IMG/VR virus record: IMGVR_UViG_3300049048_000006
Coordinates: 1 to 28,419 of that record
DNA: 28,419 bases
Reading direction: 5' to 3' (one strand)
DNA from: a virus
Positions 20,506 through 28,419 of the stretch are shown in pieces. The stretch's first letter is position 1, and every line of letters starts with the position of its first letter. The position numbers and the translations under genes were made by a program. The notes below the pieces were generated by a model. That model did no database searches. It saw nothing but the letters and a program-made list of their open reading frames with translations, and had not been told where the DNA came from.

Positions 20506-21965
20506 AGCTGTTAGGGTACGCACCAGACCTCGACCAGACTATCGAGGGGGTCATTACCGACTGCGAAGCCTTCATTCCTACTGAAAAGGGCATGCAAGCC
20601 GCACCTTCTGCACAGGATGGCGGAACGGACGCACTTGCCGCTGCCTGTCTTGGGGCTGCTTCGGTACGGAAACTAGATAACTCATTCCGATTGATTGCAG
20701 GGACGGCTACCAAGCTATACGAACTATCTGGTTCCTCATGGGTGGATTCTAGCCGCGCTGTCGGTGGCAATTACGCCGCGACTACGGATAATCCTTGGCG
20801 CTATGCTCAGTTTGGCAATACGAGCTTAGCTGTAGCCAAGACCGACACGTTGCAATACTCGGATTCTGGTGCATTTGCTAATGTGACTGGTGCGCCGAAA
20901 GCCTCAATTGTCGAGACCGTGCAGAACTTCGTGTTCCTGTTCGATACCAGCGAATCATCGTTTGGGGATTCGCCTAACCGTTGGTGGTGCGCTGGTATTG
21001 GGACTTATGACGACTGGACGCCTGCTATCTCTACGCAGTGTGCGACTGGCTTATTGACTTCCGCCCCTTCCCGTATCTCTGCGGCTAAAAGGTTCGGCAA
21101 TCAGATCATCGCTTACAAAGAACGTGCCATGTATATCGGGACGTATGTGGGTGCTCCGGTTATCTGGGACTGGCAACAGATTCCAGGCGAAGCTGGGTGT
21201 TCCTCCAATGAAGGTGTGGTGAATATCGGCACGGCTGACAACCCTGTCCATATTTTCATGGGGATCGACGACTTCTGGCGGTTCGATGGGGCTAGACCTG
21301 TACCTATCGGCAATCCGCTGAGAAAGACGATTTACGCAGACTTTAATGCTTCGTTCGCCAATCGCATTAAGACATTGCACGACCGTAGGAACCAGAGAGT
21401 CTATTTCTATTACCCATCTCTAGGTGGAGGTGGCGCGATTGATTCATGTGTCGTTTACCACTACAGGACTGGCATGTGGGGCAGGGACGATAGACCCGTA
21501 GAGGCGGTTGTTGAGTATTTGGCTGGCGGGATCACCTACGACAATTGGGACACGCTTTATGCGACCTATAACGCGATTCCTTCGACCTTATCGTATGACT
21601 CGCCATTCCTGACATCTGGCAACTTCACGCCAGGGATTTTCGACACCAATCATGATCTTCTGTCTCTGGACGGGATTGCGACCAATAGCTCCTTCACGAC
21701 AGGAGACATGGGCGACGACATCAACTTTTATCTGCTTGAGCGAGTGAAACCTAAGTGGCTCACATCGCCTACTAGCGCCACGATGACCAATTACTACAAG
21801 CAGTCTGAAGGCGATGCTCTGACGACTGACATAACGACCACCATGAGCCTTTCCAGATTTGATGTATTGCGTTCTGCTCGTTGGCACAGGCTGCAATTCA
21901 ACATGGTTGGGGATTGTACGTTGTCTGAGTATTCGCCATTGATGAAGCTGGATGGGTCGGAATGA
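20502..21965 (+). CDS. Tail hub / packaged DNA stabilization protein (P22 gp10-like)
   Basis: The 487-aa protein is rich in beta-strand segments, as expected for the gp10 propeller hub (for example IAGTATKLYELSGSSWVD, WRYAQFGNTSLAVAKTDTLQYSD, RISAAKRFGNQIIAYKERAMYIGTYVG and FMGIDDFWRFDGARPVPIGNPLRKTI). It closes the portal channel after packaging and holds the needle and tail spikes. Its position after the gp4-like adaptor fits. Length is near that of P22 gp10. Confidence 0.85.
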   Translation: MKLLGYAPDLDQTIEGVITDCEAFIPTEKGMQAAPSAQDGGTDALAAACLGAASVRKLDNSFRLIAGTATKLYELSGSSWVDSSRAVGGNYAATTDNPWRYAQFGNTSLAVAKTDTLQYSDSGAFANVTGAPKASIVETVQNFVFLFDTSESSFGDSPNRWWCAGIGTYDDWTPAISTQCATGLLTSAPSRISAAKRFGNQIIAYKERAMYIGTYVGAPVIWDWQQIPGEAGCSSNEGVVNIGTADNPVHIFMGIDDFWRFDGARPVPIGNPLRKTIYADFNASFANRIKTLHDRRNQRVYFYYPSLGGGGAIDSCVVYHYRTGMWGRDDRPVEAVVEYLAGGITYDNWDTLYATYNAIPSTLSYDSPFLTSGNFTPGIFDTNHDLLSLDGIATNSSFTTGDMGDDINFYLLERVKPKWLTSPTSATMTNYYKQSEGDALTTDITTTMSLSRFDVLRSARWHRLQFNMVGDCTLSEYSPLMKLDGSE

Positions 21966-22258
21966 GGCTGAATCTCTATAACCGCGTTCCTGCTCAGTAC
22001 GATCGCCAAATCTTCGTCAAGCTACTTCTGGACATGCAGAACCAGATTAACGCTTTATCCGAGGGGCAGTTAGTGGGCAGGTACAACGCCACGACATCAG
22101 CCCCTACGACAGGCACATACGCTATCGGGGATATTGTCTACAACTCCAATCCTAGCGAGTTAGGCGCGGCGAGTAGCAAATATATCCTGCTGGCGTGGTT
22201 ATGCACGGACGATGACCCGCTGACATTCAAAGAATTGCGCTGTTTGACGGGTAACTGA
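21962..22258 (+). CDS. Hypothetical tail-region protein, 98 aa
   Basis: It starts on an ATGA overlap with the tail hub gene. Residues 5-35 (LYNRVPAQYDRQIFVKLLLDMQNQINALSEG) look helical. The rest (TSAPTTGTYAIGDIVYNSNPSE, then YILLAWLCT) resembles the short beta carbohydrate-binding or fibre-tip units common in phage tail proteins. A virion role is likely; no family assigned. Confidence 0.7.
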   Translation: MRLNLYNRVPAQYDRQIFVKLLLDMQNQINALSEGQLVGRYNATTSAPTTGTYAIGDIVYNSNPSELGAASSKYILLAWLCTDDDPLTFKELRCLTGN

Positions 22259-22653
22259 TGATCTGTTGTGCACTAGACATGAAGTTCTGGCCCGACGTTC
22301 AAGAAGCGATTGCAGAGGCTTTTCATGGCAACTTCGACAAGTTATCCATGCAAGACGTTAAAGACGCGATAGAGGCCCAGAAAATGCAGTTGTGGGGCAT
22401 CCATGACGGTATTTTGCGTGCGGTTATGGTCACTGAGATGGTGGATTATCCCCAAAGCCGCGCAGTCAGGGTTTTAACGCTGACAGGTAAGGAATGTGAG
22501 CAATGGCTGGATGTGCTTATCAAGACCCTGGAGGAATGGGGTGGAGAGAATGGAGCTCACCAGATAGAGTTCACCGGACGGACGGGCTGGAAAAAGGTTT
22601 TAAGTGATTACGGATTCGAAAATCCGCAGATCACCATGAGCAAAACGATTTAG
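22258..22653 (+). CDS. GNAT-fold-like virion-region protein
   Basis: The 131-aa protein (LWGIHDGILRAVMVTEMVDYPQSRAVRVLTLTGKECEQWLDVLIKTLEEWGGENGAHQIEFTGRTGWKKVL) resembles small GNAT-like proteins found beside internal virion genes in podoviruses, including the T7 gp13 neighbourhood. Acetyltransferase activity is not established, since a clear acetyl-CoA motif is not visible. It ends at a short intrinsic terminator. Confidence 0.7.
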   Translation: MICCALDMKFWPDVQEAIAEAFHGNFDKLSMQDVKDAIEAQKMQLWGIHDGILRAVMVTEMVDYPQSRAVRVLTLTGKECEQWLDVLIKTLEEWGGENGAHQIEFTGRTGWKKVLSDYGFENPQITMSKTI

Positions 22654-22672
22654 ACCGCTTCTGCGGTTTTTT
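22654..22672 (+). terminator. Intrinsic terminator after the neck genes
   Basis: ACCGC-TTCT-GCGGT (22654-22667) followed by T residues to 22672, starting on the base after the stop codon. Short but canonical. Confidence 0.8.
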
Positions 22673-22681
22673 AATTTCTAA

Positions 22682-22701
22682 CGCTGTGAAGCGCTGAAAG
22701 G
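22682..22701 (+). promoter_or_regulatory. GTGA-loop hairpin before the first ejection protein (copy 3)
   Basis: CGCT-GTGA-AGCG (22682-22693), two bases, then GAAAGG (22696-22701) six bases before the ATG. Same element as at 14533, with a compensated stem pair (C-G to T-A). Confidence 0.65.
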
Positions 22702-22707
22702 AAATAT

Positions 22708-23544
22708 ATGGGCGGAGGCGGAAAAGGCGGAGGCGGTGGTAGCACCCAAAGCCAAACCACGACGGTTACCCCTTGGGCTGGGGTGCAGCCTGACATTACG
22801 AACTACCTGAGCCGTGCTCGCGCTCAATCCAATGTGCCGTTTCAGTTCAACCAAGGCGACCAGATAGCCCCGTTAAGCCCAGAACAGCAATACGGCTTAT
22901 CAGGAACTACTCAGAGAGCGATTCAAGGCTCTCCAAATAACCTCGCGGCACAAGGGAATAACTTTAATACCCTGACGGGCGCGTATATGTCTCCTGACAG
23001 CAACCCTTGGCTGAAGCAGAACGTCGATACCGCCTTGGGTGATGTGCAGTCCCGCGTCAACAGTCAGTTCAACAACAACAACTTCGGCTCCAGCGCTCAT
23101 CAAGAAACATTGACCCGCAATCTAGGCCAAACTGCCGCTGGTATGTACGGCAGTAACTACGATCAGGAACGCGGTCGTCAAATGCAGGCAAGCGCTCTCG
23201 CTCCAACACTTGCAGAAACCGACTACCGCGACCTGCAAGCGCTTACTGGTGTGGGTGATGTGCGACGTGGCTTGGCTCAAGACTATCTCAATCAGGCTAA
23301 TGGCTTGTTTAACAACGCGACAGGCTACAACCAGCAACAACTAGACAACTACGGACGCGCAGTAGGGATGGGCATGGGTGTCGGCTCCAATCAAACCTCG
23401 ACCAGCCCTAATCCCTATCAATCCAGCCCTATTGCAGGCGCTATCGGGGGTGGCATGGCTGGCTACAGTCTTGGCCCCATGCTCGGATTAGGCGGGCCAG
23501 TAAGCGCTGGCGTTGGTGCGGTTCTTGGCGGTCTTTTAGGTTAA
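22708..23544 (+). CDS. Gly-rich DNA ejection / internal virion protein
   Basis: The 278-aa protein begins with a glycine run (GGGGKGGGGGSTQSQ), has a central Asn/Gln-rich helical region (PWLKQNVDTALGDVQSRVNSQFNNNNFG and ETLTRNLGQTAAGMYGSNYDQERGRQMQA) and ends in a Gly/Ala hydrophobic segment with glycine-zipper spacing (IAGAIGGGMAGYSLGPMLGLGGPVSAGVGAVLGGLLG). This composition is typical of podoviral ejection proteins, which leave the virion and form a channel across the envelope. A ribosome site within GAAAGGAAA supports the start. Confidence 0.75.
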   Translation: MGGGGKGGGGGSTQSQTTTVTPWAGVQPDITNYLSRARAQSNVPFQFNQGDQIAPLSPEQQYGLSGTTQRAIQGSPNNLAAQGNNFNTLTGAYMSPDSNPWLKQNVDTALGDVQSRVNSQFNNNNFGSSAHQETLTRNLGQTAAGMYGSNYDQERGRQMQASALAPTLAETDYRDLQALTGVGDVRRGLAQDYLNQANGLFNNATGYNQQQLDNYGRAVGMGMGVGSNQTSTSPNPYQSSPIAGAIGGGMAGYSLGPMLGLGGPVSAGVGAVLGGLLG

Positions 23545-23553
23545 GGAAAAATC

Positions 23554-23967
23554 ATGGCAGGCATCATTCCAGAGCAAAAAGTAACGTATTTCAACAATAC
23601 GCCCTACATCGACAACCGCATGGACTACAGCAATAGCGCCTTCTCTCAGCTTGGCGCTAAAGCAAATATGCTGGAAACGCAGAACATGCCGTGGCTGTTG
23701 CAACGCAAGCAGTTGATCCCGCTCCAGCCACAACAACCAGCTATGCAGCAACCAGCGCAAGGCGCGGGTAACGGCATGATGACTGGCAAGCTCCCTGATA
23801 TGTACAACCGCCTCACCATGCAAGCCAATGATGCTTTGTACGGCGGGATCTTGGGCTATCAGCCAAAACCTATCACTTCGCCTACTGGCAACCAATACCA
23901 GCCGCCTGCTAATCAAGGCTTCCAATTCCCGTTCGGCCTCTTAAACCGTAATTTCATGGGGCAATAA
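23554..23967 (+). CDS. Virion-associated protein, 137 aa
   Basis: It is a Gln/Pro/Asn-rich, low-complexity protein (QPQQPAMQQPAQGAGN, then LTMQANDALYGGILGYQP) between two ejection-protein genes and a single base before the next start. AAGGAAAAATC precedes the ATG. A minor internal virion component is plausible; no family recognised. Confidence 0.65.
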   Translation: MAGIIPEQKVTYFNNTPYIDNRMDYSNSAFSQLGAKANMLETQNMPWLLQRKQLIPLQPQQPAMQQPAQGAGNGMMTGKLPDMYNRLTMQANDALYGGILGYQPKPITSPTGNQYQPPANQGFQFPFGLLNRNFMGQ

Positions 23968-23968
23968 T

Positions 23969-25192
23969 ATGGCATATCCAATCTACGGAACGCCTGGCAT
24001 CCTGCCGTCTCAAGGGCAAGGTGGTGTCATGGGTGGCGGATTAGAAGGTCTATTGGGTGGTGGAAATCCACTTTTCAACATGGGCCTCGGCATCCTTGCG
24101 AACAACTATGGAAACTATGGCAATGCAGGTGTAGCTATCGGTCGTGGCGCTCAACAGGGCATGCAGCAAACGCAGCAATATCGCCAACTGCAAAACCAGA
24201 ACAAGATTTCCGACATCAACATCAAGCGAGGTGAGGCAGAATTGGCTGCTGCACAAAGAGCAGAGAAAGCCCGTCAAGACGCAATGAATGCGCTTCGAGG
24301 TGTCGGCGTATTTAAGGGGCCATTCAAAAACCCATCGGAAGCGGTAAAAGTTCCAAGCTTGGATGATGCCCTCATGGAGCTTGATCCTGTTGCCTATATA
24401 AAACGCAAAACGGAAAAGAAAGAGCCTATCAAGCTTGGCAAGAATGAGCGCTTAATCAACCCAGACAACAACCAAGTTATTTTGGACGCTGCACAAACTT
24501 CAGAAGATTTGCCTTCTTCCGTACAAGAGTACAACTTTGCCAAAGAGCAAGGGTTCAAAGGCTCTTTCATGGAATTCGAGCTTGCCAAGAAACGTGCAGG
24601 GGCATCTAACACCACTGTAAGTTACGGCGCTCCTGTAGCTGGAGTTGATGCGTCTGGAAACCCTGTATTCTTCCAGCCTTCCAAGGATGGCGGCGCTCCA
24701 GCAATTATTTCAGGCGTAGCCCCTCCCAAAAATGCAAAGGCTCCAACAGAAATGCAAGCCAAGGCTGGCACATTCTATAGCCAGATGCGTTCAGCCAATG
24801 ACGAGCTAGGCGCTTTGTCGCGCGAAGGGTATGACCCAACCAAGATTGGCTCACAAGTCCAGACTGCCATTGCAGGAGGCGTAACCAACCCATTGGCAAG
24901 TCAAAAGGCTCAACGAGCACGCCAAGCACAAGAACAATGGGCTGAATCATTCTTGCGAGTAAAGACTGGTGCTGCAGCAACACAAGGTGAAGTTGATCGT
25001 AACGTCCGCACATTCTTCCCGCAAATCGGCGATACGCCAGAGGTCATACAGCAAAAGGCGCGTGCACGTATTCAAGCAGAACAAGACGTTCTTGGGATGT
25101 CTGGTATGTCTGGTATTCCAAGTGGCGGCTCTCAGGCTCCTAATACAACTCGCTCAAAGGGCGACATTCTGAAGCAATATGGGGTTCGATAA
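23969..25192 (+). CDS. DNA ejection / internal virion protein, 407 aa
   Basis: A Gly-rich N-terminus (GGVMGGGLEGLLGGGNPLFNMGLGILANN) leads into a long Gln/Ala helix (QYRQLQNQNKISDINIKRGEAELAAAQRAEKAR). The motif YNFAKEQGFKGSFMEFELAKKRA (near residue 188) is a recurring helical unit in phage DNA-transfer proteins. The C-terminus (SGGSQAPNTTRSKGDILKQYGV) ends in a short tail often seen in this class. It overlaps the following ejection protein by one base. Confidence 0.75.
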   Translation: MAYPIYGTPGILPSQGQGGVMGGGLEGLLGGGNPLFNMGLGILANNYGNYGNAGVAIGRGAQQGMQQTQQYRQLQNQNKISDINIKRGEAELAAAQRAEKARQDAMNALRGVGVFKGPFKNPSEAVKVPSLDDALMELDPVAYIKRKTEKKEPIKLGKNERLINPDNNQVILDAAQTSEDLPSSVQEYNFAKEQGFKGSFMEFELAKKRAGASNTTVSYGAPVAGVDASGNPVFFQPSKDGGAPAIISGVAPPKNAKAPTEMQAKAGTFYSQMRSANDELGALSREGYDPTKIGSQVQTAIAGGVTNPLASQKAQRARQAQEQWAESFLRVKTGAAATQGEVDRNVRTFFPQIGDTPEVIQQKARARIQAEQDVLGMSGMSGIPSGGSQAPNTTRSKGDILKQYGVR

Positions 25193-26700
25193 TGGCTACA
25201 TACAAGCAAAGACTTGAAGACGCTATCGTTGCGGCGCATAACGCCGGCGATGTGGAAGGCGCACAGATCCTGGCAGATGAACTCAAGTCTTGGCAGCCTA
25301 AGAAAGTCAATCCCACGGAAGGAATGTCAACAGGCGAGAAGTTGCTTGGGGTTGGCAAGGGATTTGTGGATATTGGCCGAGGCATCGGGCAGCGCGTCGG
25401 GTTGGTGGATCAAAAATCCATTGACGAAGCAAAGGCTATTGATGCTCCCTTGATGGACACGACCGCTGGCACTGTCGGAAACGTTGCTGGTCAAGTGGCT
25501 GCTTTAGCTCCTACAGCGTTAATTCCAGGAGCCAATACCGCAGTAGGCGCAACCTTGATTGGTGCTGGGACGGGCGCTTTACAGCCAACAGCCACTGGAG
25601 AATCCGTAGCGACCAATGTCGGCTATGGCGCAGTAGGCGGGCTGGCAGGAAATCGTCTAGGTAATTACATCGGCAACAAGGTATCCAGCAAGGTTGCATC
25701 GAACGCCACCAGAAAAGCCCAGAACGCTACTCGTGATGCAGCTTTGCGTGAAGCACAGGCAGCAGGGTATGCAGTTCCACCAAGTCAAGCTGGCGCTGGC
25801 ATGGGGAGCCGTTTGCTGGAGGGCTTGAGTGGTAAGTACAAGACCAACCAGCTTGCAGCCATCCGTAATCAAAATGTCACCGATGACCTTATCCGTCAGG
25901 ATCTTGGCTTGTCGCCAGATTCTCCAATTAACGAAGAAGTTCTGGACAATCTTAGAAGCACACTGTCTGCACCATATCGAGAAGCGCAGGATATTCCTAG
26001 CATGGTTGTCGGTAGCAAGCTTTCAGGCCCATCAGTAACTGGCTCTCGCACCAAGATGGAGGTAGAAAAGACTGGCGAACAGGTGCTGAAAGAGCTTAAA
26101 GATGCAAGGTTCAATGCTAAGCAAAACTGGACATTCTTCGGGCGCTCTGGCGATCCACAAGCCTATGAGCGCGCGATTAACCTGGATGGTCAAGTTAAAT
26201 CTCTTGAAGATACTTTGGAGATGATGGCCGAATCTACGGGTAATCCAAAGCTTGTTTCTCAGTTGCGCGAAGCTAGAAAAGCGATAGCAAAAACATATAC
26301 CGTAGAAAAAGCCTTGAAAGGCGAAAGGGTTGATGCAAAAGCGTTGGCCCGAGAACTCAAGAAAGGCGCTCCACTTTCCGGGAATATGCGCTCTATCGCC
26401 AAGTTTGCAGATCAATTCCCAGATGTGACCAAAGTGCCAGCAAGCGGGGACGCAAACCCTCTCACAGTTCTTGACTATACGGCAGGGACTGCCTTGGGGG
26501 TTGGAGTTAACCCATTGGCGGCACTGTTACCTGCTGCAAGGGTGGGTGCAAGGTATGGGATTCTGTCGCAGCCTTACCAGCGTGCATTCGCTAACCCAAA
26601 TTATGGCTCCGCTCCGCTAGACGCATTGAATGCAGCAAGGCCAGCTTTGCCTTATGCAGGAACAATCGGCGGAGGTTTGTTAGGTGCTAACTACCAGTAA
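25192..26700 (+). CDS. DNA ejection / internal virion protein, 502 aa
   Basis: The protein starts with a helical region (YKQRLEDAIVAAHNAGDVEGAQILADEL), then a long stretch of small residues (TTAGTVGNVAGQVAALAPTALIPGANTAVGATLIGAGTGALQ, about residues 86-130) that could insert in membranes, followed by a coiled-coil middle and Ala/Gly-rich C-terminus. With the 278- and 407-aa proteins it makes a set of three large ejection proteins, matching P22 gp7, gp20 and gp16 in number. Which corresponds to which cannot be decided by eye. Confidence 0.75.
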   Translation: MATYKQRLEDAIVAAHNAGDVEGAQILADELKSWQPKKVNPTEGMSTGEKLLGVGKGFVDIGRGIGQRVGLVDQKSIDEAKAIDAPLMDTTAGTVGNVAGQVAALAPTALIPGANTAVGATLIGAGTGALQPTATGESVATNVGYGAVGGLAGNRLGNYIGNKVSSKVASNATRKAQNATRDAALREAQAAGYAVPPSQAGAGMGSRLLEGLSGKYKTNQLAAIRNQNVTDDLIRQDLGLSPDSPINEEVLDNLRSTLSAPYREAQDIPSMVVGSKLSGPSVTGSRTKMEVEKTGEQVLKELKDARFNAKQNWTFFGRSGDPQAYERAINLDGQVKSLEDTLEMMAESTGNPKLVSQLREARKAIAKTYTVEKALKGERVDAKALARELKKGAPLSGNMRSIAKFADQFPDVTKVPASGDANPLTVLDYTAGTALGVGVNPLAALLPAARVGARYGILSQPYQRAFANPNYGSAPLDALNAARPALPYAGTIGGGLLGANYQ

Positions 26701-26838
26701 TTACCAGCGAAAGAGAAGGAAGCGTTTCAGCTTCCCATCTTTCATGTATTTCTGAACGGCGCGCTTGAAGGGCCACGCAATCAAAAGCATGGCGAACAGG
26801 ACGAACGGCTTGAATATGCCTACAAGTAAAGCCGTCAT
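26701..26838 (-). CDS. Small membrane protein of the leftward moron, 45 aa
   Basis: On the minus strand a 45-aa ORF starts at 26838, overlapping the stop of the upstream lipoprotein gene (TCAT on the plus strand, ATGA on the minus). It has one hydrophobic segment (ALLVGIFKPFVLFAMLLIAW, residues 3-22) and a very basic tail (PFKRAVQKYMKDGKLKRFLL). Small proteins of this shape occur in many phages near the tail genes. A holin-like role cannot be ruled out, but the basic C-terminus and single segment do not prove it. Its stop is one base past the convergent ejection gene's stop. Confidence 0.65.
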   Translation of the reverse strand: MTALLVGIFKPFVLFAMLLIAWPFKRAVQKYMKDGKLKRFLLFRW

Positions 26839-27194
26839 TTAGTAATGATGTACATAGGTGGAATAGCCGTATTGGTAGGGCCAATAGGAGTGATTAGCGT
26901 AAGGCTAGAGCCGCTAGGGGCTGCGCAAAACACGTAATCGCCATTATCTAGCTGGCAACGCAAGTAATCCTTTGGCTGTCCTTGACGACCCATCTTCTGG
27001 CGGTCTTGTAAGTAGCTGATCCAGCGCTTGCAATCCTGGCCGCGAGAATTTAGCTCTTTAGTGGCTGATTGATAGGTTGGGGTGTCGAAAGTGTCGGCAG
27101 CCGCATAGCACAGATCCTCTTGGCTCATCTGCTTGGCTCTATCTGGAGACAATGCACAGCCTGAAATAAGCACCAACAACCATAAGTAACGCAT
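26835..27194 (-). CDS. Lipoprotein (probable moron, envelope protein)
   Basis: The 119-aa protein opens with a signal peptide ending in a lipobox (RYLWLLVLISGCALS; lipidated Cys13). The mature part (LCYAAADTFDTPTYQSATKELNSRGQDCKRW) resembles short bacterial lipoprotein modules with a Y-A--EL--RG--C ending. GAGG precedes ATG 27194. It reads against the late operon between ejection and fibre genes, typical of a moron expressed from the prophage. Candidate roles are blocking superinfection or altering the host envelope; an outer spanin is less likely because no inner-membrane partner or endolysin is next to it. Confidence 0.75.
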   Translation of the reverse strand: MRYLWLLVLISGCALSPDRAKQMSQEDLCYAAADTFDTPTYQSATKELNSRGQDCKRWISYLQDRQKMGRQGQPKDYLRCQLDNGDYVFCAAPSGSSLTLITPIGPTNTAIPPMYIITK

Positions 27195-27205
27195 ACATGC
27201 CTCGG

Positions 27206-27219
27206 TTCACAAGTGTGAA
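27206..27219. promoter_or_regulatory. Palindrome upstream of the lipoprotein gene
   Basis: TTCACA-AG-TGTGAA is a perfect 6-bp-arm inverted repeat 12 bases upstream of the leftward lipoprotein start. Its size and position suit an operator. I see no convincing -35/-10 pair around it. Confidence 0.4.
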
Positions 27220-27253
27220 TCAATAGCATACTCCTTTTTAACCAATTAGTTAA

Positions 27254-27276
27254 CGACGTGATGTCGCCGCGAAAGG
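27254..27276 (+). promoter_or_regulatory. GTGA-type hairpin before the tail fibre gene (copy 4)
   Basis: CGAC-GTGAT-GTCG (27254-27266), four bases, then GAAAGG (27271-27276) six bases before ATG 27283. The loop has one extra T compared with the other copies; the stem is again different but fully paired. Confidence 0.55.
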
Positions 27277-27282
27277 TAAATT

Positions 27283-28419
27283 ATGGCAGTTCCATCAGTA
27301 ATGGCGGACTTGAGCACTACCGCCAACTCCAATTCTCCAGCAGGAACCGAATCTCCATCCAATGCTGATGACTTCCTGAGGGCGATTCAGGCCATTGTCC
27401 GCACCACGAATGCCAAGGGCGCAGACATTGCCTCTGCCACTACGACCGATATTGGCGCAGCTACAGGGGAATTCGTTGATGTCACCGGAACCACAACCAT
27501 TACAGGTCTTGGAACCGTAGCAGCAGGGATAGTTCGCACTGTCCGCTTCACTGGCGCACTTACGCTTACGCATAACGCTACCTCGCTGATTCTTCCAGGT
27601 GGTGCAAATATCACCACTGCCGCTAACGATAGGGCTGTATTCCGCTCCCTAGGATCTGGTAACTGGCTGTGTGTCGATTACATCAAGGCAAGCGGACTTC
27701 CAGTGATTCTGGGCGGCACTGCAACTAGCGACATTACCATGTCCGGCGCTTCGATGATCTGGTCTAAAGGCGCAGACGTGGCCTCCGCCGCCGCACTCCC
27801 TCTCATCACTGACGGTAACTATTTCGACGTAACGGGAACCACTACCATTACGTCTATGGCGTCTATGGGGGCTGGGACGTGGATTGCGCTTCAATTCGAC
27901 GGTGCCTTGACGCTTACTCATAATGCAACAGATCTAATCCTTCCTGGCGGGTCTAATATCACGACCGCTGCTGGGGATCACGCAATCTTCATTGAATATG
28001 CGTCGGGTGATTGGCGTTGTGTTTCCTATATCCGCAACAATGCCTTGAATAATCCAGTCGTGATGGGGACGGCGCAGGCCACCACTTCCGGTACAAATAT
28101 TGATTTCACTGGACTTCCAAACTGGCTGAATGTTCTTGTCGTAACAGTCTCTGCTTTATCTAGCAATGGAACCTCCAGCTTCCTTTTGCAATTTGGCGAT
28201 AGCGGAGGCTTGGAAACCACAGGATATTTTGGATCAAGCGTCCACGCAGGTAACGCATTGGCTTCTGTTGGTGCGTCATTCACCACAGGCTTCGGCATTT
28301 TTTCAGCCAATGCCGCATCGGTAATTAGCGGTGGGTTCACATTTGTCCGCCATTCTGGGGATACGTGGGTATGCATGGGGTCTTTCGGCTTCTCTAATTC
28401 AGCCTTTGCAGGTGCAGTC
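27283..28419 (+). CDS. Tail fibre/spike protein, 3' end beyond window
   Basis: An open frame of 379 codons runs off the window end without a stop. The N-terminus (AVPSVMADLSTTANSNSPAGTESPSNADDFLRAIQAIVRT) is the kind of virion-attachment end seen in phage fibre proteins. Two copies of a beta-rich module follow, about residues 46-136 and 162-250, each with FVDVTGTTTIT or YFDVTGTTTIT, ALTLTHNAT-LILPGG-NITTAA and GNWLCVDY or GDWRCVSY. The protein probably binds the host surface. The distal receptor-binding part is missing from this window. Confidence 0.85.
   Translation, partial: MAVPSVMADLSTTANSNSPAGTESPSNADDFLRAIQAIVRTTNAKGADIASATTTDIGAATGEFVDVTGTTTITGLGTVAAGIVRTVRFTGALTLTHNATSLILPGGANITTAANDRAVFRSLGSGNWLCVDYIKASGLPVILGGTATSDITMSGASMIWSKGADVASAAALPLITDGNYFDVTGTTTITSMASMGAGTWIALQFDGALTLTHNATDLILPGGSNITTAAGDHAIFIEYASGDWRCVSYIRNNALNNPVVMGTAQATTSGTNIDFTGLPNWLNVLVVTVSALSSNGTSSFLLQFGDSGGLETTGYFGSSVHAGNALASVGASFTTGFGIFSANAASVISGGFTFVRHSGDTWVCMGSFGFSNSAFAGAV

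Noticed and set aside
26718-26735. GGAAGC/GCTTCC hairpin as terminator after the ejection genes
   Set aside because: No T run follows on either strand, and it lies within the coding sequence of the 45-aa leftward gene.

Overview
The window is 28.4 kb of a tailed bacteriophage or prophage, most likely a temperate podovirus-like phage of a Gram-negative (probably proteobacterial) host. The basis is a lambda-style immunity region, a DUF1376 initiator plus DnaB replication pair, NinB and NinG, a P22-like portal, an SU10/DUF5309-like major capsid protein, P22 gp4- and gp10-like neck proteins, glycine-rich ejection proteins and a lipoprotein moron with a Gram-negative lipobox. No integrase, holin or endolysin is present, so the genome continues on both sides.

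Layout. 1-600: bipartite operator region. A leftward repressor gene (149-499) lies between a left operator/promoter (48-88) and a right operator region (526-581); five GAAC-N4-GTTC sites are arranged like lambda OL/OR. 594-2084: Cro-like regulator, an HTH protein, an intrinsic terminator, a second HTH protein and two tiny ORFs. 2094-4180: initiator-like protein with iteron-like repeats inside its gene, then DnaB helicase. 4232-7261: methyltransferase, NinB, a winged-helix-like protein, NinG and small accessory genes, tightly overlapped. 7261-7760: a candidate late antiterminator followed by a promoter and two intrinsic terminators, the same order as lambda Q-pR'-tR'. 7776-8506: a small protein and a roughly 340-base non-coding stretch that folds on paper into many perfect helices, two pseudoknots and a 3' terminator.

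8522-15584: a small conserved protein, a glycosyltransferase, small and large terminase, portal, scaffold and major capsid protein. 15585-16088: an HNH homing endonuclease inserted on the opposite strand. 16193-19897: a four-gene glycan cassette (TPR-glycosyltransferase, GT9-like, FkbM methyltransferase, capsule-biosynthesis-like) lying between the capsid and neck genes. 19894-26700: neck/tail-hub and DNA ejection proteins. 26701-27194: two leftward genes, a small membrane protein and a lipoprotein, forming a probable moron. 27283 to the end: a tail fibre/spike gene cut by the window edge.

How it works together (inference). Repressor and Cro would compete at OL/OR. Rightward early transcription supplies replication and nin functions and then the late antiterminator, which would open one long rightward late operon. 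A short hairpin with a GTGA loop and compensatory stem changes recurs in front of four late structural genes, and the structured RNA sits between the late promoter and the packaging genes. These two RNA features and the glycan cassette are the least ordinary parts of the window.
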